Source of the DNA: Kitasatospora aureofaciens
Lineage (GTDB): Bacteria; Actinomycetota; Actinomycetes; Streptomycetales; Streptomycetaceae
Length of the DNA stretch: 64,000 nt
Direction of reading: 5' to 3'
Assembly: GCF_019192735.1 (NCBI RefSeq)
Contig: NZ_JAHTKP010000022.1
Coordinates: 61,568-125,567 of the forward strand
A model generated the notes under the pieces. The model saw nothing but the letters and a program-made list of their open reading frames with translations, had not been told where the DNA came from and did no database searches. Below are positions 48,184-57,500 of this stretch, piece after piece (the first letter of the stretch is position 1; every line of letters begins with the position of its first letter). The position numbers and the translations under genes are program-made.

Positions 48184-51100
48184 ATCTCCTCCACGTGGCG
48201 CAGCCGGGCGGCCACGTCTCGACGGCGGCGTCCGGTGAGGAAGGCCGACAGCAGGGGGACGACGGCGATGGCGGCGGCGAGCAGGAGGGCCTGGCCGGCC
48301 GGCAGCTCGATCAGCGCCTCGGGCATCGGGCGGCGGGCGGCGGGGGTGAGCACCACCAGGGGCACGATGAGGTGGACGAGCAGCGTGCCGAGGCCGAGGC
48401 CGACGGCCCCGCCGAGGCCGACCAGCACGGCCTGTTCGGCGGCGGCGGTGCGCATCACCTGCCGGCGCGGGGTGCCCAGGGCGAGCAGCAGCGCGGAGTC
48501 CCGGGAGCGCTCGCGGGCGGAGCCGGCCACGGCGGCGGCGAAGCCGATCGCGGCGAGGACGGCGGTGACGAACGCGATGGCGATCAGGGCGCTCTGCGGG
48601 GCGGCGCCGACCGGGTCGCCGAGGAGGTCACCGACGGTGTCGTCGTACAGCTGGACGGTCTGGACTCCGGGTGCGGCGCGCAGGGCGGCGGCGGCCTCGG
48701 CGGGGGTCCGGTCGTCCGGACCGGTGGCGGGCAGCCACCATTCGACGTGGCCGGCCAGGTCCCTGCCCTGAGCGGCGAGCAGGCGGGAGGTGGTGGCGAG
48801 GTCGACGGCGAGGGCGCTGGTGCCGACGACCGGCAGGGCGTCGACGACGGCCGTGACCCGGACCGGGAGGACGATCCCGGCGAACGGCACACTGACGGTG
48901 TCGCCGACCTTGGCGCCGACGGCCTTCAGGTAGTCGTGGGTGGCGACGCCGGTCAGGTCCTTGGGGGCGGTGGCCCCGGCCGGTCCGAGGGTGGCGCGCA
49001 GGGCATCGCCCCGGCCGTTCGCGAAGCGGTAGCGGAGGGTGAACAGGCGGGTGGCATCGACCGGTTCGGCGCCGAGTTCGGCCGCCGGGCCGGGCTTCGA
49101 CCCGGACCTGGCGACGACGTCGGGCACGGTCGTGCCCCAGCCGAAGCCCGCCGGCACCGGGACGGGCGCCGCGGGGCCGTCGGCGGTGTCCGAGACGGAC
49201 AGGCGGTGGATCGTCAGCTCGCCGTCGGTGCGGTCGCCGAAGGAGACGATCACGCCGACCAGGGTCAGCGGCGCCGCGACCGAGCCGATCGGGGCGTCCA
49301 CCAGCGTGCTCAGGGCGGCCGACGCGCGGACGTCGCCGTTGAACGGCAGCACCGAGAGCGGGGCCTTGTGCGTGAACCCGAACCGGTCGCGCAGCAGCAG
49401 CCTGGCCTCGGGGCGGACCGGGGCCGGGAGCATCCCGTTGGGCAGCGGGGCCTCCTCGTCGTGCTGGCTCACGGAGATCTCGGCGTCGATGCGCAACGGC
49501 CGGCCGGGCAGCGGGATCCCGGCCTGCGGCCCGGTGGGCGCGGGCTGGGCGAGCGGGGTGAACAGCTCCTGGCGGGAGTGCCCGGCGAGCAGGTCGGGGC
49601 GGACCGGGACGCGCTCGGCGAAGGCGGCGCTGTCCACGGCGAGGAGCTGGCCCGTGCCATTGGGCAGCGACTGCTCCTCGCGGACGACCGGGACCAGCCG
49701 GTCGCCGCCGGGCAGCGAGCCGTAGTGGCCGCCCTGGCCCATCAGGGAGGTCTGCGCGCCGGAGATGCGCAGGCCGCCGGCCGTGGCGAAGGCGGCCTGG
49801 TCGCGCTGGGAGGCGGTCCAGGTGGCGTGCTGGCCGAGCGCCAGGACGCCGGTGGCCACCGCCATCACGAGCAGCAGCACGGGCCCGGTGGCGCGGGCGG
49901 GCCGGCGGGCCAGCTGCCAGCCGACCAGCGCCGGGCCCAGACCTCGGCCGCGCGCGGCGATCCGGGCGCCGAGGCGCGCGACGAGCGGCAGCAGGCGCAG
50001 CACGACCAGGGTGCCCGCGCACAGTGCCAGGGTCGGGGCGGCGACCAGGAGCAGGTCGACGCCGAGCTGCCCGGAGGAGTCGGCCGACAGCCCGCTGCCG
50101 TACTGGGTGAGTTGCTGGTACGCGAGGGCGGCCAGGGCGAGTATGGCGAGGTCGCCGCCGTTGCGGGCGACCCCGGCGACCAGCGCCTGGCGGCGGCCGG
50201 TGCGGGCGCGCAGGGCGGCGCCGGCGCCGCGCAGCAGGCTGGGGACGGTGGCGAGCAGGATGCAGGCGAGGGCGCACGCGGCGGCGACCGGCCACAGGGT
50301 CCAGCTGATGCCGGTGTCGAGGGTCACCCGCCGGGAGCGGCCGAGGCCGGCCAGGACGCGGACCAGATACGGCGTCAGCAGCGGCGCGAGCAGGGCGGCG
50401 GGGAGGGCGAGCAGCAGCGACTCGACGGCGGTGAACGACCCGAGCCTGGCTCCGGAGGCGCCTCGGGCGGCGAGCAGCTCGTTCTCGGTCTCCTGCCGAC
50501 CGGCGATCAGGTGGACGACGAGCAGCAGGGCCGCGGCGGCGAGGACGCTCAGCTGCAGGGCGCCGATCAGCAGGGTGGACCGGGCGACCAGCATGCTGGA
50601 GGCCAACTCACGCATCATGTCCGGCAGTTCGGTGGTCGCCTGGAGTCCGGCACTGCTTCGCAGCTCGACGGCGAGGGCCTGGGAGCGGTCGCCGATGGCG
50701 TTCGCGGCGGCCTCGTCGACGCCGGCGAAGTCGGCGTCGAGCAGCCAGGCGCGGCTGTCCTGCGGCAGTCCGGCGGCGGTGAACGCGCTCTCGTCGACCA
50801 GCATCGGGCCGTAAGTGGTGAAGCCGCCGGTTCCGACTTCGTGACCGCCGACCGGGTCGAGCCGCCAGTACGCGTCGGCCGGGTCGACGGCGCGGTAGAC
50901 GCCGGTGATGCGGACGGTCTGCGGGGCGCCGCCGTAGCGGTCGTCCAGCTTGACGTCGGCGGGCAGCGCCTCGGCGGTGAGGCCGAGGCGGGCCAGCGTG
51001 GTCTGCGGGACGGCGGCCTGCGGTGCGGCGGACTGTGGGGCCGGGGACTGCGCGGCGGCGGACTGCGGGGCCGCGGACTGGGCAGGGCCGGACGCGGCGG

Positions 51101-51527
51101 CGGGCCAGGCGCCGGCGAGGAGGCGGACGCGCGTGCGGTCGAGGTCGGCGAGGACCGTGAGGTCGGGCTTTGCGGTGCCCCCCGGGCCGCCGGGGCCGCC
51201 GTCGACGGCGCCGCCCGGCAGACCGTAGGAGCGGCTGCGGATCAGGCTCCGGGTCTGCACGGGCAGGTCGCCGAAGAGGCGGGACCGGTACGCGGCGAGC
51301 GCGGGCTCGTCCTTCGCCTGCTTCTCCAGGCCGTGCTGGGCGGTGACCAGGACCGTGGTCCGGGCGTGCCCGGAGCCCTGGAGCGCCTGCCGCAGGCCGG
51401 CCTCGCCGACGCTCCGGTTGAACGCGACCAGCGCCGTGAGCACGGCCGTCGTGATCAGGACCGTGAGCAGGACGGCGCCGGCCAGCGGAAGTCGCCCGCG
51501 CAGTCGGCGCACGACGAAGCCGAGCAT
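48180..51527 (-). CDS. FtsX-like ABC permease, very large
   Basis: An 1115-residue membrane protein, larger than usual for the family. The N-terminal TM is LPLAGAVLLTVLITTAVLTA, followed by a long extracytoplasmic region with an Ala/Pro/Gln low-complexity stretch (SAAPQSAAAQSPAPQSAAPQ). TM segments cluster around 340-620 and the last 150 residues hold the C-terminal FtsX domain (RSRDSALLLALGTPRRQVMR). ATG at 51527 has GGAGGAA five bases upstream. It is translationally coupled to the second permease. The 383-bp divergent gap separates it from another ATPase gene. Confidence 0.85.
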   Translation of the reverse strand: MLGFVVRRLRGRLPLAGAVLLTVLITTAVLTALVAFNRSVGEAGLRQALQGSGHARTTVLVTAQHGLEKQAKDEPALAAYRSRLFGDLPVQTRSLIRSRSYGLPGGAVDGGPGGPGGTAKPDLTVLADLDRTRVRLLAGAWPAAASGPAQSAAPQSAAAQSPAPQSAAPQAAVPQTTLARLGLTAEALPADVKLDDRYGGAPQTVRITGVYRAVDPADAYWRLDPVGGHEVGTGGFTTYGPMLVDESAFTAAGLPQDSRAWLLDADFAGVDEAAANAIGDRSQALAVELRSSAGLQATTELPDMMRELASSMLVARSTLLIGALQLSVLAAAALLLVVHLIAGRQETENELLAARGASGARLGSFTAVESLLLALPAALLAPLLTPYLVRVLAGLGRSRRVTLDTGISWTLWPVAAACALACILLATVPSLLRGAGAALRARTGRRQALVAGVARNGGDLAILALAALAYQQLTQYGSGLSADSSGQLGVDLLLVAAPTLALCAGTLVVLRLLPLVARLGARIAARGRGLGPALVGWQLARRPARATGPVLLLVMAVATGVLALGQHATWTASQRDQAAFATAGGLRISGAQTSLMGQGGHYGSLPGGDRLVPVVREEQSLPNGTGQLLAVDSAAFAERVPVRPDLLAGHSRQELFTPLAQPAPTGPQAGIPLPGRPLRIDAEISVSQHDEEAPLPNGMLPAPVRPEARLLLRDRFGFTHKAPLSVLPFNGDVRASAALSTLVDAPIGSVAAPLTLVGVIVSFGDRTDGELTIHRLSVSDTADGPAAPVPVPAGFGWGTTVPDVVARSGSKPGPAAELGAEPVDATRLFTLRYRFANGRGDALRATLGPAGATAPKDLTGVATHDYLKAVGAKVGDTVSVPFAGIVLPVRVTAVVDALPVVGTSALAVDLATTSRLLAAQGRDLAGHVEWWLPATGPDDRTPAEAAAALRAAPGVQTVQLYDDTVGDLLGDPVGAAPQSALIAIAFVTAVLAAIGFAAAVAGSARERSRDSALLLALGTPRRQVMRTAAAEQAVLVGLGGAVGLGLGTLLVHLIVPLVVLTPAARRPMPEALIELPAGQALLLAAAIAVVPLLSAFLTGRRRRDVAARLRHVEEM

Positions 51528-51910
51528 CGAGTTCCTCCCCCGGTACGGTCCCAGATACCGCCCGTCGACCCGATCCGGGCACGGGTCGGCCACGGATGGA
51601 CACGTCTTGGGCACACCGATGTGGTGATCCCCAGCGCTTGATCACCGGATAGCGGACGATGCTGTCAGATTCGATCCAGGAACGGAAGGGACTTGCGCGA
51701 ATCAGGTAAGTAATGAGCAAATTCCTTGCATTGCCCGCGCGCATCGACCGTGTCCGGGTGGTGGCACATCGTCAGTACGCCATGCACACTTCACCAATTC
51801 AGCCGTTTCGGTGGGCGCGGGGCATTAACGGGCGAGTCGCACGCACGGGTTCAACAGCGGGTTCAACTCCTGTGCGGATTCACCGGAACAGATACCAAGG
51901 GGGACGCCGT
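51528..51910. other. divergent promoter region between two ABC gene sets
   Basis: A 383-bp gap with no reliable gene. It is less GC-rich than its surroundings around 51640-51800. CGGGTTCAAC occurs twice near 51846-51868. The stretch GCGGGTTCAACTCCTGT resembles a tRNA T-arm but no tRNA body is present. Promoters for both directions should be here; no clear hexamers or operator palindromes stood out. Confidence 0.4.
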
Positions 51911-52633
51911 ATGACGCAGCAACCGGCCGTCACCGCCGCCGCACCGATGGTGGCCGTGACCGATCTCCAGCGCAGCTTCGGCACCGGCGAGCGGACCGTG
52001 CACGCCCTGCGCGGCGTCTCGTTCGAGGTCGGATGCGGCGAACTCGCCGCGCTCAAGGGGCGATCGGGCTCGGGCAAGACCACGCTGCTCAACCTGGTCG
52101 GCGGCCTGGACGCGCCGACCGCCGGCACCATCGCCCTCGACGGCACCGACCTCGGCAGCCTCGACGAGGACGGCCGGCTCGCCCTCCGCCGGGAGCGGAT
52201 CGGGTTCGTCTTCCAGTCCTTCGGCCTCATCCCGATGCTCACCGCCGCCGAGAACGTCGGCGTGCCGATGCGGCTGCGCAAGGTAGCCGCCGCCGAGCGC
52301 GAGGAGCGCGCCCGCACGCTGCTGGCCCTGGTCGGCCTCGCAGACCACGCCAACCAGCGCCCCGGCGAGCTCTCCGGCGGGCAGCAGCAGCGCGTCGCCA
52401 TCGCGCGCGCCCTCGCCAACGAGCCCGGCCTGATCATCGCCGACGAGCCGACCGGCCAGCTCGACTCGGAGACCGGCCGCGCGATCATGCAGCTCCTTCG
52501 CGCCGTCGTCCGCAGCGAGGGCGTCACCGTCCTGGTCGCCACCCACGACCCGACGCTGATGGAGCTGGCCGACCGCGTGATCGAACTCCGCGACGGACGG
52601 ATCGTCGGGCCGGAACCGGCCGTGGCCCCTTAG
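51911..52633 (+). CDS. LolD/MacB-type ABC ATPase
   Basis: A 240-residue ATPase. Walker A is LKGRSGSGKTTLLNLVGG, the signature ELSGGQQQRVAIARALANEP, Walker B is LIIADEPTGQLDSE, and the switch His is in VLVATHDPTL. It is the size of a plain LolD-type ATPase, without the AbrB-like tail of the other ATPase. It points away from the permease operon; likely both ATPases serve the same permeases under different conditions, but this is inference. ATG at 51911 has AAGGGGGA upstream. Confidence 0.9.
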   Translation: MTQQPAVTAAAPMVAVTDLQRSFGTGERTVHALRGVSFEVGCGELAALKGRSGSGKTTLLNLVGGLDAPTAGTIALDGTDLGSLDEDGRLALRRERIGFVFQSFGLIPMLTAAENVGVPMRLRKVAAAEREERARTLLALVGLADHANQRPGELSGGQQQRVAIARALANEPGLIIADEPTGQLDSETGRAIMQLLRAVVRSEGVTVLVATHDPTLMELADRVIELRDGRIVGPEPAVAP

Positions 52634-52675
52634 CCGATCGGCCCTAACGTCAGCCCAACCAGTCAGCCCAACCAG

Positions 52676-54232
52676 TCAGCCCTTCGGCAGGATGATCGAC
52701 TGCGCGTGGCGGAACACCCCCTTCTCGTCCCAGTACTTCTTGGTGCTCTGCAGCCGCGCGTAGTTCCCCTTGTAGTACAGCCGCGGGTAGGCCGGGTTCT
52801 TCTGGTCCGCCGTGCCCAGGTCGACGTCCGGGTAGTTGACGTAGGCGCCGTCGGTGTCGGTGTCGATCTCGGGCACGCCCCCGGTCTCCTGGTAGACGTC
52901 CTGGTACAGCCCGCTGAGGAATTCGAGGTGGTCGGTGTCCTGCGACTCGTCCGTCCAGTACGTCTGGTACTGGAGCTTCATGATCGAGTCGCGCTGCGGG
53001 ATGGCAGTGTCCTCGGGCTTACGGGCGTTGATCCGGCAGCCGTAGGAGTCGATCTGGACCAGGGTCTGCTTCAGGTCGACACCTTCCACGTCCTGCGACA
53101 GCCAGTCCCAGAAGGCGTCGATCTGGACCTGGCTGAAGGGCGTTCGGTGGTAGGCCGACTTGTACTTGCCGCGCTGGTTGTCGCCCGAGCCGTTGAGCGT
53201 CATGGTGGCCTGGAACCACGGCATCTGCCGGTGCTTCTCCGGGTAGGCCAGGAACAGCCCGCCGGCGCTGTGGGTCTGGACGGTCGCCCGGGTCGCCATC
53301 CCGTCCTCGATGGCCGCCACGAAGTCCTCCAGCGGTCCGGGGTCGTCACCGTCCCACTGGCTCACCAGGACGACGTTCCCGTTGGAGCGGTGGGTGAGCT
53401 TGAGGAGGGTGAACAGGCCCTGGTAGACGGGTTCTTCGACCCCGCTGTGCGCCGCCAGGAAGGCGCCGTAGTTCTTGAGCAGCGTCTCGAAGTCCGAGGG
53501 CCGCTCGATGAGGTCGTCCCAGGACCAGGCGATGCTGCTGACCCAGACCCGGGGCGGCGGCTTCGGGATGCCTGACGCGAAGTGGTAGCGCAGCACGACC
53601 CCGAAGTTCCCGCCGCCACCCCCGGTGTGGGCCCAGAAGAGGTCCCGCTCGGGCGAGCCCTTCGGGTCGTCCCGGTGGGCCTTCGTCACCACGGCGGTGC
53701 CGCCCCGGACGGTGACCACGTCGACCTGGACCAGGTGGTCGACCGTCAGCCCGTCCCGCCGGGACAGCAGCCCGTACCCGCCGCCGCAGATGTGCCCGCC
53801 CGCGCCGACCGAGTAGCAGGAGCCAGCGGGCACGGTGCGGGCGTACTCACGGAACAGCCCGGTGTAGACGTCCCAGTTGGTGGCGCCGCCCTCCACGCAG
53901 TACGTCTCCTTGCCGAACTTGTCGGTCGAGGCCTCGACGCCGCGCATGGTGCTGAGGTCGAGGATGACGCCCCCGTCGTTGTCGACGAACCCCTCGTAGC
54001 AGTGCCCGCCGCCCCGGACCGTCGGCCGCAGCCCCTGGTCGAGCGCCCGGTTCAACTCGACCACCGCGTCGGCCTCGTTGCCCACCAGGCGGATGTACGC
54101 CGGGGTACTGCTCCAGCGCTGGTTGAAGCCCTGGCTGAGCGTCCGGTAGCGGGGATCGTCCGGCCCGACGGACCGCCCCTTGGGCAGCTCGCGGATATCC
54201 CCCACTGCCTCACGCGAGAACTCTCCACGCAT
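52676..54232 (-). CDS. BBE-type FAD-dependent oxidase
   Basis: A 518-residue flavoenzyme of the berberine-bridge/PCMH family. His77 in RPTVRGGGHCYEGF is the 8alpha-linkage His, and Cys139 in VPAGSCYSVGAGGHICGGGY is at the place of the Cys that makes the second bond in bicovalent members. The BBE C-terminal signature appears as AYVNYPDVDLG. Such enzymes oxidise sugars, alkaloids or antibiotic intermediates and release hydrogen peroxide. No signal peptide is seen, so it is predicted cytoplasmic. ATG at 54232. It is convergent with the LolD-like gene 42 bp away and stands alone. Confidence 0.87.
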   Translation of the reverse strand: MRGEFSREAVGDIRELPKGRSVGPDDPRYRTLSQGFNQRWSSTPAYIRLVGNEADAVVELNRALDQGLRPTVRGGGHCYEGFVDNDGGVILDLSTMRGVEASTDKFGKETYCVEGGATNWDVYTGLFREYARTVPAGSCYSVGAGGHICGGGYGLLSRRDGLTVDHLVQVDVVTVRGGTAVVTKAHRDDPKGSPERDLFWAHTGGGGGNFGVVLRYHFASGIPKPPPRVWVSSIAWSWDDLIERPSDFETLLKNYGAFLAAHSGVEEPVYQGLFTLLKLTHRSNGNVVLVSQWDGDDPGPLEDFVAAIEDGMATRATVQTHSAGGLFLAYPEKHRQMPWFQATMTLNGSGDNQRGKYKSAYHRTPFSQVQIDAFWDWLSQDVEGVDLKQTLVQIDSYGCRINARKPEDTAIPQRDSIMKLQYQTYWTDESQDTDHLEFLSGLYQDVYQETGGVPEIDTDTDGAYVNYPDVDLGTADQKNPAYPRLYYKGNYARLQSTKKYWDEKGVFRHAQSIILPKG

Positions 54233-54349
54233 GACCGACCCTCACTTTCCCGCATCGAGAAGCTGGCGTCGGCACGCTAACACGGGCCCTGAAAACAAGG
54301 AATCCGTTTACGAATTAGTGTGACAGTCACTCATTTTCCTGAAACCAAA

Positions 54350-54383
54350 GATGTGGTGGCCGGCAAACGCCGACCACCACATC
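54350..54383 (-). terminator. terminator hairpin downstream of the TAP-type peptidase
   Basis: GATGTGGTGGCCGGC (54350-54364) pairs with GCCGACCACCACATC (54369-54383) over 15 positions with one mismatch and a 4-base loop. It lies 23-57 bases after the stop at 54407 and is followed on the minus strand by TTTGGTTTC. Confidence 0.85.
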
Positions 54384-54406
54384 CCCAGAGATCGGATACC
54401 GGGCTG

Positions 54407-56026
54407 TCAGACCGCCGGGAACGGGTCCAGGTCGGGCTTCAGCAACTGCCCGGCCTGCGGCGGCCTCTGGTCCACCAGGTAGCGGGTGACCAGCTCGTTC
54501 AGGGCCTTGCTGCGGCCGACCGCGCAGTGCTCGATCGAGTCGACGCTGACCAGCACGGCGTTGCCCAGCTCCTGCTGCATCCGCTGCGCGAACTTGTACT
54601 GGGTGGCCGGGTCGTAGAGGTTGCCGATCACCATCACGGTGTTCGCGCTCTTCTTGTTCCACGGGCCGGCGTAGCGCTCGGCGTCGACCGCCGGGGCCGG
54701 CCAGCTCGCGCACGCGGGCGCGTCGAAGGCCTGGTACCGGCCGAAGGTCGGGGCCTCCTTCTCCCACTTCCGGGCGGCGTTCGCGAAGGCCCGGTCGTTC
54801 GACGGGTACGGCTTGTCCTGGCAGTTGACGGCCAGGTAGGAGTCGTCACCGGTGTACGGCGAGTCCGCCGGGGCCTCGCGCAGCGCCCGCGGGACGCGCA
54901 CCGCGAGCTGACTGGCGTCGTCCGCAGCCGTCGCCTTCGGGGCCATCAGCGTGGGCGCGCTCGGCTGCTGGACGACCTGGTACAGCGCCTGCAGCTGCTT
55001 GGCCAGGCCGGCCAGCCTGGACTGCGAGTACAGCGCGTTGGCGACCTGGCCGGTGAAGGTGCTCAGCGTCACCTTGGAGCCGTCGGGCAGGGTGACCGGG
55101 CTGGTCCGCAGGTGGTCGCGGAGCCCGTCGAACTTGGCCCGGGTGTCGCCCTCGCCGAAGGCGCAGCGCGGGGCGCCGGCGGTCTGGCAGCGCTTGAGGA
55201 ACTCGTCCAGCGCGAGCTCGAAGCCGCCGGCCCGCTGGCGGTCGTACTCCATGCCGTCGGTGAGGCGCAGCTCCGGGTCGACGTTGCCGTCGACGATGAT
55301 CGCGCGCACCTTGTTCGGGTACATGCTCGCGTACGTCGAGCCGATCAGGGTGCCGTAGGAGAACCCGGCGAAGGTGAGCTGGGCGTCACCCACGGCACGG
55401 CGCATGCGGTCGAGGTCGCGGACCACGTTGATGGTCGACATGTGCTCGATCAGCGGGCCGGCGTTCTTGCTGCACGCGTCGGTGTAGTCCTGGTCGGCGT
55501 CCAGGGTCTCGTTGATCTCGGCCTTGGTGACCGGCACACCGACCGCCCGGCTGTTGACGGCGTCGGCTTCTTCCTGGGTCTTGAAGCACTTGAGCGGGTT
55601 GCTCCGGGCCACACCGCGCGGGTCGAAGCCGATCAGGTCGAAGCGCGACTGCACCTCGTCGCCGAAGCGGGTGGTGGTCGCCCACAGGTAGCCGCTGCCG
55701 CCCGGGCCGCCCGGGTTGAGGAACAGCGAGCCGATCCGCTTCGACGGGTCGCTCGCCCGGCGGCGCATCATCGCGATGCCGACCTTCTCGCCGTCCGGGT
55801 TGTCGTAGTCCAGCGGCACCGGGTAGACGGCGCAGTCATAGATACCGGGGTCCGGCTTTGACGGATCAGGGTTGCAGGGCGTCCAGGCGACGGGGTCGAC
55901 CTTCGCCTCGGCCGCCGCCGCGCCGGGCGTCCGGTCGATCGGCGCCGCCGAGGCCGCGACGGCACTGCCGGTGACGAGAGCAAGCGCGGCGGTGACCGCT
56001 CCGGCCAACGTGGATATACGGGACAA
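54407..56026 (-). CDS. secreted TAP-like tripeptidyl aminopeptidase (alpha/beta hydrolase)
   Basis: A 539-residue exported serine peptidase of the Streptomyces Tap/SlpD/SlpE type. The signal peptide is AGAVTAALALVTGSAVAASA. SLFLNPGGPGGSGYLWATTT is the oxyanion region, the nucleophile Ser is in FAGFSYGTLIGSTYA, FDLIGFDPRGVARSNP is typical, and the C-terminal TAP domain ends with the catalytic His in VDSIEHCAVGRSK; the Asp is in IGNLYDPATQYK. TTG at 56026 has GGAGGAGG five bases upstream. It should act outside the cell on peptides, like the M28 aminopeptidase at 19039-20589. Confidence 0.9.
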   Translation of the reverse strand: MSRISTLAGAVTAALALVTGSAVAASAAPIDRTPGAAAAEAKVDPVAWTPCNPDPSKPDPGIYDCAVYPVPLDYDNPDGEKVGIAMMRRRASDPSKRIGSLFLNPGGPGGSGYLWATTTRFGDEVQSRFDLIGFDPRGVARSNPLKCFKTQEEADAVNSRAVGVPVTKAEINETLDADQDYTDACSKNAGPLIEHMSTINVVRDLDRMRRAVGDAQLTFAGFSYGTLIGSTYASMYPNKVRAIIVDGNVDPELRLTDGMEYDRQRAGGFELALDEFLKRCQTAGAPRCAFGEGDTRAKFDGLRDHLRTSPVTLPDGSKVTLSTFTGQVANALYSQSRLAGLAKQLQALYQVVQQPSAPTLMAPKATAADDASQLAVRVPRALREAPADSPYTGDDSYLAVNCQDKPYPSNDRAFANAARKWEKEAPTFGRYQAFDAPACASWPAPAVDAERYAGPWNKKSANTVMVIGNLYDPATQYKFAQRMQQELGNAVLVSVDSIEHCAVGRSKALNELVTRYLVDQRPPQAGQLLKPDLDPFPAV

Positions 56027-56193
56027 GGAACCTCCTCCGGAATGAAAGGGCGGCCTCAGCCTGTCAGCCGAAGATCCCGGTGGGAAGACCTTGAAGGTCC
56101 GTAAATGTTCCGCACATCATCCCCGCGCGACGCCGGAATATTCTGTGAATAACCAGACTTGACGGTTGATTGACCTGATGAGACGTCGCTCGG

Positions 56194-56526
56194 CTACCCG
56201 GCGATCGGCCGGGAGAGGTCATCCTCGGCGACCACGCGGTAGACGGCGTTCAGGGTCGGCGGGCCGACCAAGTCCTTGATCCGCTCGTAGCGGCGCTCCT
56301 CGACCGGGGCGAGCCGCTCCGCCCACGCCTGGACGTCCGCGGGCTCGTGGTCGCCCTCGATCAGCGCGATGGTGATGATCTCCCGTGAGTCCTCCAGCCC
56401 CAGTGCGGTGATCACCCGGGTGCGCGGGTCGTCCGGCAGGGTCTCGTCCGGGAGCCAGCCCCGGCGGAACTCCCCGTACTCCACACCCTCGTTGAGCTTG
56501 CGAACCATGACGCCGACGAGCTGCAC
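56194..56526 (-). CDS. small conserved protein, unknown function
   Basis: A 110-residue protein with YGEFRRGWLPDETLPDDPRT and VITALGLEDSREIITIALIE, an alpha-beta pattern like dimeric ferredoxin-like (ABM-type) proteins, but no family is certain. GTG at 56526 has GGGAGG just upstream, which is better than the longer open frame reading through the operator. It is divergent from the TetR gene and shares its twin-operator region, so it is a likely target of that repressor. Confidence 0.6.
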   Translation of the reverse strand: MQLVGVMVRKLNEGVEYGEFRRGWLPDETLPDDPRTRVITALGLEDSREIITIALIEGDHEPADVQAWAERLAPVEERRYERIKDLVGPPTLNAVYRVVAEDDLSRPIAG

Positions 56527-56546
56527 GACTTCCTCCCGAAGAGTTT

Positions 56547-56597
56547 TCTTGCACTGCAAGAACGCTGTGTCCGCTATTGTTTTCTTACACCGCAAGA
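56547..56597. promoter_or_regulatory. twin TetR operators in the divergent promoter
   Basis: TCTTGC-ACT-GCAAGA (56547-56561) is a perfect 6-3-6 palindrome, and TCTTAC-ACC-GCAAGA (56583-56597) repeats it with one change. The starts are 36 bases apart. They lie between the small protein (start 56526) and the TetR gene (start 56673). TATTGT at 56575-56580 may be a -10 box between them. Confidence 0.7.
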
Positions 56598-56672
56598 GAT
56601 GTCAAGACCGCCACGGTCCGGACACCGGGCGCGCGGGCCCACAGGGAGCATGGGGAGTCGGAGGAACAGCGG

Positions 56673-57335
56673 ATGCCGAGCAGACGCGCACGCCCGAGAA
56701 CGGGCCTGACCCGCGAGAAGGTCATCGACGCGGCACTCGCCTTCGTCGACGAGCACGGCCTCGCCGCGCTCTCCAACCGCAAACTGGGCGCGGCCCTCGG
56801 CGTCGAGGGCATGACGCTCTACTACTACGTGCCCAGCAAGGCGGCCATGCTCGACGGCATGGTGGAGCGCCTGCTGGAGCTGTCGGCCGGCGACCTCTTC
56901 GCCGAGCCCGCCGGCCAATGGACCGACGTGGTGCGCGAGTTCGCCGTCGCGCTACGCCGGATGCTGCTCGACCACCCGGCGATGCTGACCGTGCTGGCCA
57001 CCCGCCCGGCCGCCACCCCGGCCGCGCTCGCGCTCCTCGAACGCGGCATCACCGTGCTGCGCGAGGACGGCGTCCCGCTCGGGGACGCGCTGGACGTGCT
57101 CAACGCCGTCGTCTCGTTCACGCTCGGCCACACCCTGGCCGAGGCCGGTGAGACCCCGGGCCATGAGGGCACCGAGCCCGACCCGGGCCAGTTCTCGACG
57201 CTCGACCCGGCGACCTACCCCCAGCTGGCGGAGGCCCTCGGCACCGGCACCGGCCTCGACGCGGAGGCCCGCTTCCACCGGACCCTGCACATCCTGCTCG
57301 CCGGCTTCGCCGCCGAACTCGACGGGGCACGATGA
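56673..57335 (+). CDS. TetR-family regulator (TetR_C type)
   Basis: A 220-residue regulator. The HTH contains LSNRKLGAALGVEGMTLYYY and VPSKAAMLDGMVERLLEL, the form seen in TetR/TetR_C_1 members that control tetracycline-like exporters and other genes. The C-terminal domain includes LDHPAMLTVLATRPAATPAA. ATG at 56673 has GGAGGAA eight bases upstream. The twin palindromes upstream are likely its operators, controlling itself and the small divergent gene. No transporter is adjacent. Confidence 0.88.
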   Translation: MPSRRARPRTGLTREKVIDAALAFVDEHGLAALSNRKLGAALGVEGMTLYYYVPSKAAMLDGMVERLLELSAGDLFAEPAGQWTDVVREFAVALRRMLLDHPAMLTVLATRPAATPAALALLERGITVLREDGVPLGDALDVLNAVVSFTLGHTLAEAGETPGHEGTEPDPGQFSTLDPATYPQLAEALGTGTGLDAEARFHRTLHILLAGFAAELDGAR

Positions 57336-57500
57336 GCGCGGGCAGCGCCGTCGGGCCCTCCGGCAGCCACGGGTGTCCACCGCCACGCCGTGGATCAGTA
57401 CGTACGTTGCTCGGCCGGTGCCAAATCGCACGCGCGTTCCCCCCTTCGTCCGTTAGCGTCCGTCACTGAACCTACGGATCATGACAGGCGGATGTGACAA

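Noticed and set aside
48195..51641. Plus-strand open frame of 1148 codons opposite the large permease
   Set aside because: Low-complexity Gly/Gln/Arg composition and full overlap with a well-supported FtsX permease gene.
51840..51880. Possible tRNA (GCGGGTTCAACTCCTGT looks like a T-arm)
   Set aside because: No acceptor, D or anticodon arms can be folded around it, and the stem has mismatches.
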